From: Bacillota bacterium
GTDB lineage: Bacteria; Bacillota; Clostridia; Peptostreptococcales; Anaerovoracaceae
Assembly (NCBI GenBank): GCA_017433375.1
Contig: JAFRHG010000004.1
Location: 62,001 to 126,000 of the forward strand
Reading direction: 5' to 3'
DNA: 64,000 nt
Positions 6,809 to 14,722 of the stretch are shown here, piece after piece (position 1 is the first letter of the stretch; every line of letters starts with the position of its first letter). The notes beneath the pieces are model-generated. The model made no database searches. It was not told the origin of the DNA and saw nothing but the letters and a program-made list of their open reading frames with translations. Position numbers and translations under genes: made by a program.

Positions 6809-7708
6809 ATGAAAGAGAAAACGGGCGCGGTCATCCTGGCCGCCGGCATCAGCGGCATATCCAAGACCGCCATGCTCAGGCAGGAACTGGACACCCTCCG
6901 GGAGGCGGGCATTTCCCCCATTGCCGTGGTCACGGGCCATGAAGAGGAGGAAGTGCGCAGGGAACTGGCCCACCGGAAGGTGATCTTTGTGGAGAATCCG
7001 GCCTATCGGACCACCCGGATGTTCCGCTCGATCCAGCTGGGGCTGGAGGCCCTGGCCGGCAAATGCGCAAAGGCGCTGATCGTCAACGGCGACGCGCCGT
7101 CCTTTTCGGCGGATACCGTTCTGGCGCTGGCCGGGGCGGATCATGAACTGACCTTCCCCGTGCACGACGGCAAACCGGGCCATCCCTTCTGTCTGGACAT
7201 GGGCCTGCGGGAAGAGATCCTCTCCTATGAGGGGAGGAAGGGCATCCAGGGCATGATGCGGAAGGGCCTGCTCCGCGCCGGCCTCATCGAGGTGGATGAT
7301 CCGGGGATCCACATGGAGGCGAAGGAGGAGGAGAGCCTGGCAGAGGTCATCCACTACCAGCAGGAGACCCTCCGTTCCCGGCCGATTCATCCCGAACTGA
7401 AGCTGAGCCTGGCCAGGTCAGACCGGTTCTTCGACGAGGAACTGGCGGACCTGTTCAGGGAGATCGATCAGTGCCATTCCCTGAATACGGCCTGCAAGAA
7501 CCGGAATATGGCCTACAGCCGGGGCTGGAAAATGCTGAAGAGGGCGGAAGAGATGCTGGGCGTTGCGCTGATCACCAAGCAGGTAGGCGGCGCCCGGGGA
7601 GGCGGATCGGTTCTGACGGAGGAGGGCCGGGAGAAACTGCAGGCCTACGAAGAACTGCGCCGGAAAGTGATTGCCTTTGCGGAAAAGGAAGCGAAACGGC
7701 TCTTCTGA
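6809..7708 (+). CDS. MobA-like nucleotidyltransferase fused to a ModE DNA-binding domain
   Basis: A 299-residue fusion. Residues 1 to about 215 are a MobA/MocA-type nucleotidyltransferase (GAVILAAGISG, then IVNGDAPSFSADT), which would attach a nucleotide to the pterin. Residues about 225-299 are a winged helix of the ModE type, including NMAYSRGWKMLKRAEEML and the wing VGGARGGGSVLTEEG, which closely parallels E. coli ModE (VGGKGGGGAVLT). The molybdate-binding MOP/TOBE domains of normal ModE are absent. ATG 6809 starts 11 bases after the moeA-like stop. Two ModE-like operators in this window (5727, 7808) control its own operon and modABC, so it is probably the regulator. Confidence 0.82.
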   Translation: MKEKTGAVILAAGISGISKTAMLRQELDTLREAGISPIAVVTGHEEEEVRRELAHRKVIFVENPAYRTTRMFRSIQLGLEALAGKCAKALIVNGDAPSFSADTVLALAGADHELTFPVHDGKPGHPFCLDMGLREEILSYEGRKGIQGMMRKGLLRAGLIEVDDPGIHMEAKEEESLAEVIHYQQETLRSRPIHPELKLSLARSDRFFDEELADLFREIDQCHSLNTACKNRNMAYSRGWKMLKRAEEMLGVALITKQVGGARGGGSVLTEEGREKLQAYEELRRKVIAFAEKEAKRLF

Positions 7709-7771
7709 GGGCAGTGGCGGTGCAGGCTCTTGAAAGCAGGCGCATGCAGGCTCCGGAAAGCGGGCGGTCCG

Positions 7772-7800
7772 TTGACACCATTGGTTCATCATGTTATAAT
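7772..7800 (+). promoter_or_regulatory. Promoter of modABC
   Basis: Consensus TTGACA (7772-7777), 17-base spacer, consensus TATAAT (7795-7800). Such a perfect promoter usually needs a repressor, and an operator follows immediately. Confidence 0.9.
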
Positions 7801-7807
7801 GCGGCGT

Positions 7808-7831
7808 CGTTATTTTCATAAAAAAATAACG
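7808..7831 (+). promoter_or_regulatory. Candidate ModE operator of modABC
   Basis: CGTTAT, 12 A/T-rich bases, ATAACG: a 24-base inverted repeat with exactly the half-sites and length of the E. coli modA ModE box. It begins 7 bases after the -10, covering the transcription start. Confidence 0.75.
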
Positions 7832-7872
7832 AAAGCAGAAAACACCAAGCAAAACGAAAAGGAGATGAACTG

Positions 7873-8739
7873 ATGAACACGATGAAGAAACTGGGAATCG
7901 CTGCCCTGCTGCTGGCCATGGCCTTTGCCTTTGCCGGCTGCGGCGGAAGCGGAAGCGAAGGCGGAGACGATGAGCAGACGGCCGACAAGACGGAAGTGAA
8001 GGTTTTCGCGGCGGCCAGCATGCAGAGCTCTCTGGAGGAACTGGAGAAGTCCTTCGAGGCGGAGAACCCCGACGTGGATATCCTGCTGAACTGCGACAGC
8101 TCCGGCACCCTGATGACGCAGATCGAAGAGGGCGCCCCCTGTGACGTGTTCTTCAGCGCGGCCCAGAAACAGATGGACGAGCTGGAGGAGCAGGGCCTGG
8201 TGAAGGAAGGCACCCGTCAGAACGTGCTGAACAACCAGCTGGTGGTGATCACCCAGCCGGACAGCGATACGGCGGTCACCGGCCTGGAAAACCTGAAGGA
8301 CGCCAAGAGCATCGCCCTGGCTGACGGCAGCGTACCCGTGGGCAAGTACACCCGCCAGGCGCTGATCAACCTGAAGATCCTGCCGGAGGCGGATGATCCC
8401 GCGGCCATTGCCACGCAGGAGGTCTCCGATGCCCTGGGCGGCGTGGAGATCAGCGAGCAGGGCAATGTGAGCAAGGTGCTGACGGCGGTCGAGGAAGGCT
8501 CCTGTGAAGTGGGGACCGTATACCTGTCGGATACCTACGGCCACGAGGATTCGGTGAAGATCATCGAGAAGGTTCCCTATGAGGTCACCGGCGACATCAT
8601 CTATCCCATCGCCCTGATCAACAACCCGGACGGGACGGTTGCGGAAGTGGATGCCGCCGAGGCTGTTCTGGACTGGTTCACCGGCGATGACGCCAAGGCG
8701 CTCTACCAGGAGCATCTGTTCGATACGAACGTGGAGTAA
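7873..8739 (+). CDS. modA: Molybdate/tungstate ABC transporter substrate-binding lipoprotein
   Basis: A 288-residue binding protein anchored outside the membrane. A signal peptide with lipobox FAGC precedes a Gly/Ser/Asp-rich linker, then the family start VKVFAAASMQSSLEELEKSFE. The oxyanion-site signatures are AAASM and NCDSSGTLMTQIEEGAPCDVFFSA, with KYTRQAL later. First gene of modABC, after a consensus promoter and ModE-like operator. Ribosome-binding site AAGGAG at 7859-7864. Molybdate and tungstate cannot be told apart from sequence; AOR in the same region makes tungstate plausible. Confidence 0.92.
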   Translation: MNTMKKLGIAALLLAMAFAFAGCGGSGSEGGDDEQTADKTEVKVFAAASMQSSLEELEKSFEAENPDVDILLNCDSSGTLMTQIEEGAPCDVFFSAAQKQMDELEEQGLVKEGTRQNVLNNQLVVITQPDSDTAVTGLENLKDAKSIALADGSVPVGKYTRQALINLKILPEADDPAAIATQEVSDALGGVEISEQGNVSKVLTAVEEGSCEVGTVYLSDTYGHEDSVKIIEKVPYEVTGDIIYPIALINNPDGTVAEVDAAEAVLDWFTGDDAKALYQEHLFDTNVE

Positions 8740-8757
8740 ACGGGAAAGAGGAGATCA

Positions 8758-9462
8758 ATGGATACCATCATTGAACTGATGGAAACACTGGACTGGAGTC
8801 CGCTGATCATATCGCTGAAAACGGGTGTGGTAGCGACCATCATCTCGTTTTTCCTCGGGCTGTTTGCCGCCAGAAAGGTGATCAAACTCCCCTATCAATG
8901 GAAAGCGGTCATCGACGGGCTCCTGACTCTGCCGATGGTTCTGCCGCCGACGGTAGCGGGCTTCTTCCTGCTGCTGATCTTTTCCCGGCGCCGGCCCATC
9001 GGCATTTATCTGAACGACACCTTTGACATCCAAGTGGTGCAGACCTGGCTCGGCTGCATTCTGGCGGCGACAGTGATTGCCTTTCCCCTGATGTACCGCA
9101 ACGCCCGGGCGGCCTTCGAACAGATCGACGCCAACCTGGTCTACGCGGGACGCACCCTGGGCATGACCGACATGCGCATCTTCTGGCGCATCGTGGTGCC
9201 GACGGCGGGGCCGGGCATCGCCTCGGGCACGATCCTGACCTTTGCCCGGGCCATGGGTGAATACGGCGCCACCTCTATGGTGGCCGGCAACATCCCCGGC
9301 AAGACCGGAACGGTATCCCAGCGGATCGCCATGGTCATTCAGGACGGGGATTACCTGACCGCCGGCTTCTGGGTGGTGGTGATCCTGCTGATTTCCTTCA
9401 TCGTCATCTTCCTGATCAATCTGCTGACGGGAAGGAACATGAAGAACATCCGGCGCTGGTAG
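8758..9462 (+). CDS. modB: Molybdate/tungstate ABC transporter permease
   Basis: A 234-residue membrane protein with five to six hydrophobic segments, beginning DWSPLIISLKTGVVATIISFF. The coupling loop that contacts the ATPase is present (ARTLGMTDMRIFWRI-type, residues about 130-145), followed by GIASGTILTFARAMGEYGATSMVAG, typical of ModB. It lies 18 bases after modA with GAGGAG as ribosome-binding site. Confidence 0.93.
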   Translation: MDTIIELMETLDWSPLIISLKTGVVATIISFFLGLFAARKVIKLPYQWKAVIDGLLTLPMVLPPTVAGFFLLLIFSRRRPIGIYLNDTFDIQVVQTWLGCILAATVIAFPLMYRNARAAFEQIDANLVYAGRTLGMTDMRIFWRIVVPTAGPGIASGTILTFARAMGEYGATSMVAGNIPGKTGTVSQRIAMVIQDGDYLTAGFWVVVILLISFIVIFLINLLTGRNMKNIRRW

Positions 9463-9477
9463 ACCGGGAGAGGAAGG

Positions 9478-10590
9478 GTGCAGACGGAAATGGGCATTGC
9501 GGTCGACATCAATAAAAGGCTGGGCGATTTCACCCTGGACATCCGGTTCGAAAGCGAAGCGAAGCGGATCGGCATCCTGGGCGCGTCCGGTTGCGGCAAA
9601 AGCCTGACCCTGAAGTGCATCGCCGGGATCGAGCGGCCGGACAGGGGGAGGATCCTTCTCGACGGGAAGACCTTCTTCGATTCGGAAGGGAAGGTCAACG
9701 GGAAGCCCCAGAAGCGCAACGTGGGCTATATGTTCCAGAACTACGCCCTCTTTCCCACCATGACCGTGGAGGAGAACATCGCGGCAGGACTGCACGCGCC
9801 CGGCCGGAGAAGCGCCCTCAGGGGCAAAGGCGATTCGGCCGGGAAGACGGAATCGGTGAAGGAACGGGTCCGGGAGATGATGGAACGCTTCCGCCTCCAG
9901 GGTCTGGAGAAACACCTTCCGGGACAGCTGTCCGGGGGACAGCAGCAGCGGGTGGCCCTGGCCAGGATCATGGCTTACCGGCCGGACCTGATCATGCTGG
10001 ATGAACCCTTTTCCGCCCTGGATCAGCATCTGAAGGAGCGGCTGCAGCATGAGATGATGGAGATGCTGGAGGATTACCGGGGACAGGTGATCATGGTCTC
10101 CCACAGCCGGGACGAGATCTACCGGTTCAGCGAAGAACTCCTCATCATGGATGACGGACGGGTGATGGCCCGGGGAGAGACCCGGCGACTCTTCGACGAT
10201 CCGGGAAACACCGCCGTCGCCCGCGTGACGGGCTGCAAGAACATCACGGCGGCAAAACGCCTGGACGCCCATACCCTGGAGATTCCGGACTGGGGCCTGC
10301 GGCTGCGTCTGCGGCAGGAGATCCCCGGGGACATCGACGCCATAGGTTACCGGGCCCACCGGTTCGAGCCGGTGTGGGGGGAGGAAGAGGAGAACTGCAT
10401 TCCCTTCAGCGTGGCCGGCGTCGATGAACTGCCCTTTGAGCGAAGATATTATCTGGTGCCCGCAGGCAATGAGAAGGCGGAGCGGATATGCTGGTTCATT
10501 CAGGACAACGAACGGCAGCAGATGGACCGGCGGCCGCGGCCGGACTGCCTGCGGCTCCGGGAAGAGGCCGTCATGCTTCTTCGACGCTGA
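9478..10590 (+). CDS. modC: Molybdate/tungstate ABC transporter ATP-binding protein
   Basis: A 370-residue ATPase that drives ModB. Walker A is GASGCGKS, the signature LSGGQQQRVALAR and Walker B LIMLDEPF, with the switch His in VSHSRDE. After about residue 245 there is a TOBE-like domain that senses the oxyanion in other ModC proteins. GTG 9478 is used because GGGAG (9466-9470) is 7 bases upstream; ATG 9490, giving MGIAVDINK, is an equally sensible start. There is no operator or promoter between modB and modC. Confidence 0.9.
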   Translation: MQTEMGIAVDINKRLGDFTLDIRFESEAKRIGILGASGCGKSLTLKCIAGIERPDRGRILLDGKTFFDSEGKVNGKPQKRNVGYMFQNYALFPTMTVEENIAAGLHAPGRRSALRGKGDSAGKTESVKERVREMMERFRLQGLEKHLPGQLSGGQQQRVALARIMAYRPDLIMLDEPFSALDQHLKERLQHEMMEMLEDYRGQVIMVSHSRDEIYRFSEELLIMDDGRVMARGETRRLFDDPGNTAVARVTGCKNITAAKRLDAHTLEIPDWGLRLRLRQEIPGDIDAIGYRAHRFEPVWGEEEENCIPFSVAGVDELPFERRYYLVPAGNEKAERICWFIQDNERQQMDRRPRPDCLRLREEAVMLLRR

Positions 10591-10597
10591 CCCGGCG

Positions 10598-10626
10598 TTG
10601 TCTTGCCATGCATGCTGTTGTACAAT
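10598..10626 (+). promoter_or_regulatory. Promoter of moaA
   Basis: TTGTCT (10598-10603), 17-base spacer, TACAAT (10621-10626). Expected start near 10633, giving a leader of only about 8 bases before the moaA ATG. Confidence 0.65.
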
Positions 10627-10640
10627 GAAAGCATCGAAAA

Positions 10641-11606
10641 ATGAAAGACCTGTTTGATCGAGACATCGAGTACATGAGAATATCCATTACCGACAGATGC
10701 AACCTGCGCTGTCGGTATTGTATGCCGGCGGAAGGCATCGAGAAGGTCTCCATGAGCCGGATCCTGACCTACGAGGAGATCCTCCGCATCTGCCGCCAGG
10801 CGGTGGTTCTGGGCATCACCCGGTTCAAGGTGACCGGCGGGGAGCCCCTGGTCCGCCGGGGATGTCCGGATCTGATCCGGGCCATGAAGGAGGTCCCCGG
10901 GGTGGAGCAGGTGACCCTGACCACCAACGGCCAGCTCCTGGAGCCGTATCTGGATGAACTGCGGGCGGCCGGCGTGGATGGCATCAACGTGAGTCTGGAC
11001 TCCCTGCGGGAGGAGCGCTACGCGGAAATCACCCGGGGCGGGAAACTGCAGCCGGTGCTGTCGGCTATCGCGAAAGCAAAGGCGTCGGGCATCCCCGTCA
11101 AAGTCAACTGCCTGCTGCAGAAGGATCTGAACGAAGACGAATACCTGGCCTTCGCGAAGATGGCCTTTGACCAGGGCATTCTCGTCCGGTTCATCGAGAT
11201 CATGCCCGTGGGGTTCGGCGACGCGGAAGAGGGAATGTCCAACGAAGAGGTGCTGTTGCTTTTGCGGGAGAAATGGCCGGAACTTGAGCCCGATGAACGG
11301 GTGCACGGCAACGGCCCGGCGGTGTACATGCGCATCCCCGGCAAGGAGGGCGCGGTCGGATTCATCAGCGCCATGCACGAGAAGTTCTGCGACCGCTGCA
11401 ACCGGCTCCGGCTAACCTCACATGGACGGGTGCAGCCCTGTCTCTGCTATGAGGACGCGGTGGACCTGCGGCCGGCTCTGGAGAGCAGATCGGAGGAGAA
11501 ATTGCGGCAGGCCCTGGCATCGGCGGTTATGGCCAAGCCCGCCGGGCACTGTTTTGAAGACCGGGAAGGCCCGGAAGGGAAATCCATGGTGGAAATCGGA
11601 GGATAA
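10641..11606 (+). CDS. moaA: GTP 3',8-cyclase (radical SAM)
   Basis: A 321-residue enzyme that converts GTP to 3',8-cyclo-GTP, the first step of molybdopterin synthesis. The radical SAM cluster motif CNLRCRYC lies at residues 18-25 and the second cluster is in CDRCNRLRLTSHGRVQPCLC. It ends in the conserved Gly-Gly that activates GTP-cyclisation. There is no clear ribosome-binding site and the predicted leader is only a few bases, so translation may be nearly leaderless. It heads a group with the MOSC-MogA, MoaC, methyltransferase, XdhC and nucleotidyltransferase genes. Confidence 0.95.
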   Translation: MKDLFDRDIEYMRISITDRCNLRCRYCMPAEGIEKVSMSRILTYEEILRICRQAVVLGITRFKVTGGEPLVRRGCPDLIRAMKEVPGVEQVTLTTNGQLLEPYLDELRAAGVDGINVSLDSLREERYAEITRGGKLQPVLSAIAKAKASGIPVKVNCLLQKDLNEDEYLAFAKMAFDQGILVRFIEIMPVGFGDAEEGMSNEEVLLLLREKWPELEPDERVHGNGPAVYMRIPGKEGAVGFISAMHEKFCDRCNRLRLTSHGRVQPCLCYEDAVDLRPALESRSEEKLRQALASAVMAKPAGHCFEDREGPEGKSMVEIGG

Positions 11607-11640
11607 AAAGGATAAAGTGGATAAAGTGGAGGAGAAACCG

Positions 11641-12576
11641 ATGGGAAAACTGATTGCCATCTGTATCAGCGAGGATAAGGGGACGGCGAAGAATCCGGTC
11701 CAGTCCGCGGTTCTGCGCGAGGATCACGGCGTCGAGGGCGATGCCCATGCGGGAAACTGGCACCGCCAGGTCAGCTTGCTGGGACTGGAAAAAATCGAAG
11801 CCTTCCGCCGGCAGGGCGCCCAGGTGGATTTCGGCGCCTTTGGCGAGAATCTGATCGTCGAGGGATTCGATTTCCGGAACCTGCCGGTGGGCACGCGCTT
11901 TCGTATCGGCGATGCGCTGCTGGAGATGACCCAGATCGGCAAGGAATGCCACAGCCACTGCGCGATCTTCCACATGGTGGGCGATTGCATCATGCCCCGG
12001 GAAGGGGTCTTCGCCAGAGTGCTTTCCGGCGGGGAGATCCACCCGGGGGACGAGGTGGAGGAGATCCCCCCCGCGGAGGACCGGCCCTATACCTGCGCCT
12101 GCGTGACCCTTTCCGACAAGGGGGCGAAGGGCGAGCGAAAGGATGAAAGCGGCCCGCTGATGGCGCAGATGATGAGGTCGGCGGGTTATGAGGTGGTGGA
12201 GGAGCTGCTGATTCCCGATGAGTACGACCGGATCGTGAAGGAACTTGTCCGGCTGGCGGACCAGCGGCAGGTGGACGTGATCATGACCACCGGCGGCACG
12301 GGCTTTTCCCCGCGGGACATCACTCCGGAGGCGACGGAGGAAGTCTGTGACCGGATGGCGCCGGGCATTGCCGAGGCGATCCGCGCCTTCTCCATGACGA
12401 AGACGCCGCGGGCCATGCTGTCCCGGGCGGCCAGCGGCATCCGCGGCGGGAGCCTGATCATCAACCTGCCGGGCAGCCCCAAAGCGGTCGGCGAGAGCCT
12501 GGAGTTTCTTCTGCCGACCCTGGCCCACGGCCTGGGAGTCCTGGCGGGAAGGACCGCCGACTGCGCGCGGAAATAG
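11641..12576 (+). CDS. MOSC domain fused to MogA/MoaB-type molybdopterin adenylyltransferase
   Basis: A 311-residue fusion. Residues 1 to about 145 are a MOSC domain (GVEGDAHAG, then the conserved Cys in IGKECHSHC), a family that carries sulfur bound to a pterin cofactor. Residues about 150-311 are MogA/MoaB-like (TLSDKGAKGERKDESGP, TTGGTGFSPRDITPEAT), which adenylates molybdopterin before metal insertion. ATG 11641 has GGAGGA about 8 bases upstream. The leader contains a doubled GATAAAGTG. The fusion joins sulfuration and adenylation functions on one chain, so it may hand the cofactor straight to XdhC-type steps (inference). Confidence 0.87.
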   Translation: MGKLIAICISEDKGTAKNPVQSAVLREDHGVEGDAHAGNWHRQVSLLGLEKIEAFRRQGAQVDFGAFGENLIVEGFDFRNLPVGTRFRIGDALLEMTQIGKECHSHCAIFHMVGDCIMPREGVFARVLSGGEIHPGDEVEEIPPAEDRPYTCACVTLSDKGAKGERKDESGPLMAQMMRSAGYEVVEELLIPDEYDRIVKELVRLADQRQVDVIMTTGGTGFSPRDITPEATEEVCDRMAPGIAEAIRAFSMTKTPRAMLSRAASGIRGGSLIINLPGSPKAVGESLEFLLPTLAHGLGVLAGRTADCARK

Positions 12577-12585
12577 GAGGAGAGT

Positions 12586-13074
12586 ATGGAGTTCAGTCAT
12601 TTTGATGCCAAGGGCAACGCCCGCATGGTGGACGTTTCCCATAAGGAGATCACCCGGCGCACAGCCGTCGCCGAGGGGACCATTGAGGTCAGCCCCCAGG
12701 TCATGGAGGCTATCGCCGGAGGAAGGGTCAAAAAGGGCGATGTGCTGACCGTGGCCCAGGTGGCCGGGATCGCGGCCACCAAGAGAACGGCGGATCTGAT
12801 CCCCATGTGCCACCCCCTGTCCCTGACCAACGCGGAGGTGACCTTCGAGGTGAAGGAAGAAGAGGGGGAGATCCGGGCGCTCTGCCGGGCGGTGACCGAC
12901 GGGAAAACCGGTGTGGAGATGGAAGCTCTGACCGGGGTATCCGCGGCACTGCTGACCATCTACGATATGTGCAAGGCCATCGACAAACGGATGCGGATCA
13001 GAGACATCCATCTGGTGGAAAAAAGCGGCGGCCGGAGCGGAGAGTTCCGGTTCCTGGAGGAGGGAGAAAAGTGA
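12586..13074 (+). CDS. moaC: Cyclic pyranopterin monophosphate synthase
   Basis: A 162-residue enzyme that turns MoaA's product into cyclic pyranopterin monophosphate. Family motifs are [34 protein letters not shown] and [24 protein letters not shown], including the active-site Lys, His and Cys. Starts 9 bases after the fusion gene with AGGAGG upstream; its stop overlaps the next start (GTGA). Length is standard. Confidence 0.96.
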   Translation: MEFSHFDAKGNARMVDVSHKEITRRTAVAEGTIEVSPQVMEAIAGGRVKKGDVLTVAQVAGIAATKRTADLIPMCHPLSLTNAEVTFEVKEEEGEIRALCRAVTDGKTGVEMEALTGVSAALLTIYDMCKAIDKRMRIRDIHLVEKSGGRSGEFRFLEEGEK

Positions 13075-13790
13075 CACAGAGACATCCCGGAGGGGAAAAG
13101 GCAACGGAGCGAGGCATGGAACTGGCCGGACTGGGCGAAGGGGCGCGGATCCTGGACGTGGGCTGCGGCGAAGGGGAGACCCTGGACTATCTGGGCCGCC
13201 GGGGAATGAAGGCGGAAGGCATCGAAATCAACCTGGCGAAGGTCTCCGCGGCAAGAGAGAGATTTCCGGGCATCCCGGTGAAATTCGGCGACGGGGAGTT
13301 CCTGGACGACTACCTGTCCTTTACCTTTGACGGTGTGCTGATGGAGCACAGCCTGAGCCAGATCAATATGCCCGATGAGGCCCTGCATGAAGCCTACTGC
13401 GTCATGAAGAAGGGCGGAAAACTGATCATCACCGATCTCTATGAGATCGACCCGGATCCGGAGCAGGTGCGGGCGGTGGGCATGGAGGCGGACCGGGTCA
13501 GCCGGCTTCCCCATCAGGAGGGCGACTGTGAGGACCGGGGCATGAAATACGTCAGCTTCCGTTTCGGTGGCGCCTTCTTCCGTGAACCGCTGATCCGTCA
13601 GCTGGAGGAGACGGGCTTTTCGGTCATCGCCTTTGAGGACCGGACGGCGGATCTGGAGGAGTACCTGGCCGGTGCCGGAGGGGACGGGGAAACCGCTCTG
13701 AAGGAGCTGAACCCCGGTCTGGAAATGGATGCCGGAGGGAAGAAAAGAAGGATCGGCAGTTTTCTGCTGGCGGCGGCCAAACCCCTGTAG
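13071..13790 (+). CDS. Class I SAM-dependent methyltransferase of the molybdenum cluster
   Basis: A 239-residue cytoplasmic methyltransferase: motif [16 protein letters not shown], acidic motif II GIEIN, then [12 protein letters not shown] and [15 protein letters not shown]. The GTG start 13071 overlaps the moaC stop and has GGAGGAGGGAG just upstream. Similar methyltransferases (from memory, the DVU_1556 type) sit with XdhC and nucleotidyltransferase genes in clusters for selenium- or molybdenum-dependent hydroxylases. Substrate is unknown; arsenic- or cofactor-methylation are only guesses. Confidence 0.8.
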   Translation: MTQRHPGGEKATERGMELAGLGEGARILDVGCGEGETLDYLGRRGMKAEGIEINLAKVSAARERFPGIPVKFGDGEFLDDYLSFTFDGVLMEHSLSQINMPDEALHEAYCVMKKGGKLIITDLYEIDPDPEQVRAVGMEADRVSRLPHQEGDCEDRGMKYVSFRFGGAFFREPLIRQLEETGFSVIAFEDRTADLEEYLAGAGGDGETALKELNPGLEMDAGGKKRRIGSFLLAAAKPL

Positions 13791-13838
13791 AAACTGCGGC
13801 GGGATAGGGCAAACGTTGATTGAAGGAGAAGCGATACG

Positions 13839-14705
13839 ATGAGTGAACCGATTTCCTATATTGCGAGAAAGTATATTGAAGAGGGCAATGACTTCGTCGT
13901 CGCCCGGGTGGTCAGCACCAGCGGCTCCACGCCCCGCCACGCCGGGGCCGTCATGCTCATGCGGGAGGACGGCTTCACCGTGGGCACCGTAGGCGGAGGC
14001 CTGCTGGAGCACGAGACGGAGAAGCTCTGCCGGCAGATGCTGGAGACCAAAGAAAAGCATATGACCTACGACTTCATGCTGGATGAAAAGCGCAAAGAGG
14101 ACGGCGCCCTGGAGATGGGATGCGGCGGTGACGCGACCATTCAGATCGACTACATTGAGGCGGCGAACCCGGGCAGCTTCGTGGAGGACTTCAAGGTCAA
14201 AAGCAGGGCGTATATCTTCGGCGGCGGCCATGTGGCCAAGGCCCTGGATCCGGTACTGCGCCACGTGGACTTCGATACATGCATCATCGATGACCGGGAG
14301 GAATACGCCAATAAGGAAAACTTCCCCGAATCGGAGGTCATCGTCTGTGAGGATTTCGATCACGCCTTTGATGAAGTGGAGACCGATGAGGATTCCTACA
14401 TCGTCATCGTCACCCGGGGGCACAAGGGAGACCTGCAGGTACTCCGACAGGCGCTGGAAAAGCCCCACGCCTATATCGGCATGATCGGCAGCCGCAACAA
14501 GAACGCGCTTCTCTATGGCAAGCTGCGGGAAGAGGGCGTGGAGGAAGGGAAACTGAAGGAGGTCCATGCGCCCATCGGCCTGAAGATCGGTTCGGAGACA
14601 CCGGAGGAAATCGGCGTGAGCATTGCCGCCGAAATGATCCAGATCAGGGCGGAGCGGATCCCGGCGGAGAAAAAAACGGATGCGAAACCACTGATCCACG
14701 GATGA
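13839..14705 (+). CDS. xdhC: XdhC-family molybdoenzyme maturation factor
   Basis: A 288-residue protein of the XdhC/CoxI family, which binds molybdenum cofactor and helps load sulfurated cofactor into xanthine-dehydrogenase-type enzymes. The N-terminal XdhC_CoxI domain contains TSGSTPRHAGAVML and GTVGGGLLEHE with the conserved Cys in MGCGGD. The C-terminal Rossmann domain has IFGGGHVAKALDPVL. The gene follows the methyltransferase by 48 bases with AAGGAG as ribosome-binding site. No molybdenum hydroxylase is in this window, so its target is elsewhere. Confidence 0.88.
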   Translation: MSEPISYIARKYIEEGNDFVVARVVSTSGSTPRHAGAVMLMREDGFTVGTVGGGLLEHETEKLCRQMLETKEKHMTYDFMLDEKRKEDGALEMGCGGDATIQIDYIEAANPGSFVEDFKVKSRAYIFGGGHVAKALDPVLRHVDFDTCIIDDREEYANKENFPESEVIVCEDFDHAFDEVETDEDSYIVIVTRGHKGDLQVLRQALEKPHAYIGMIGSRNKNALLYGKLREEGVEEGKLKEVHAPIGLKIGSETPEEIGVSIAAEMIQIRAERIPAEKKTDAKPLIHG

Positions 14706-14722
14706 AAGGATGAGGTGAACGG

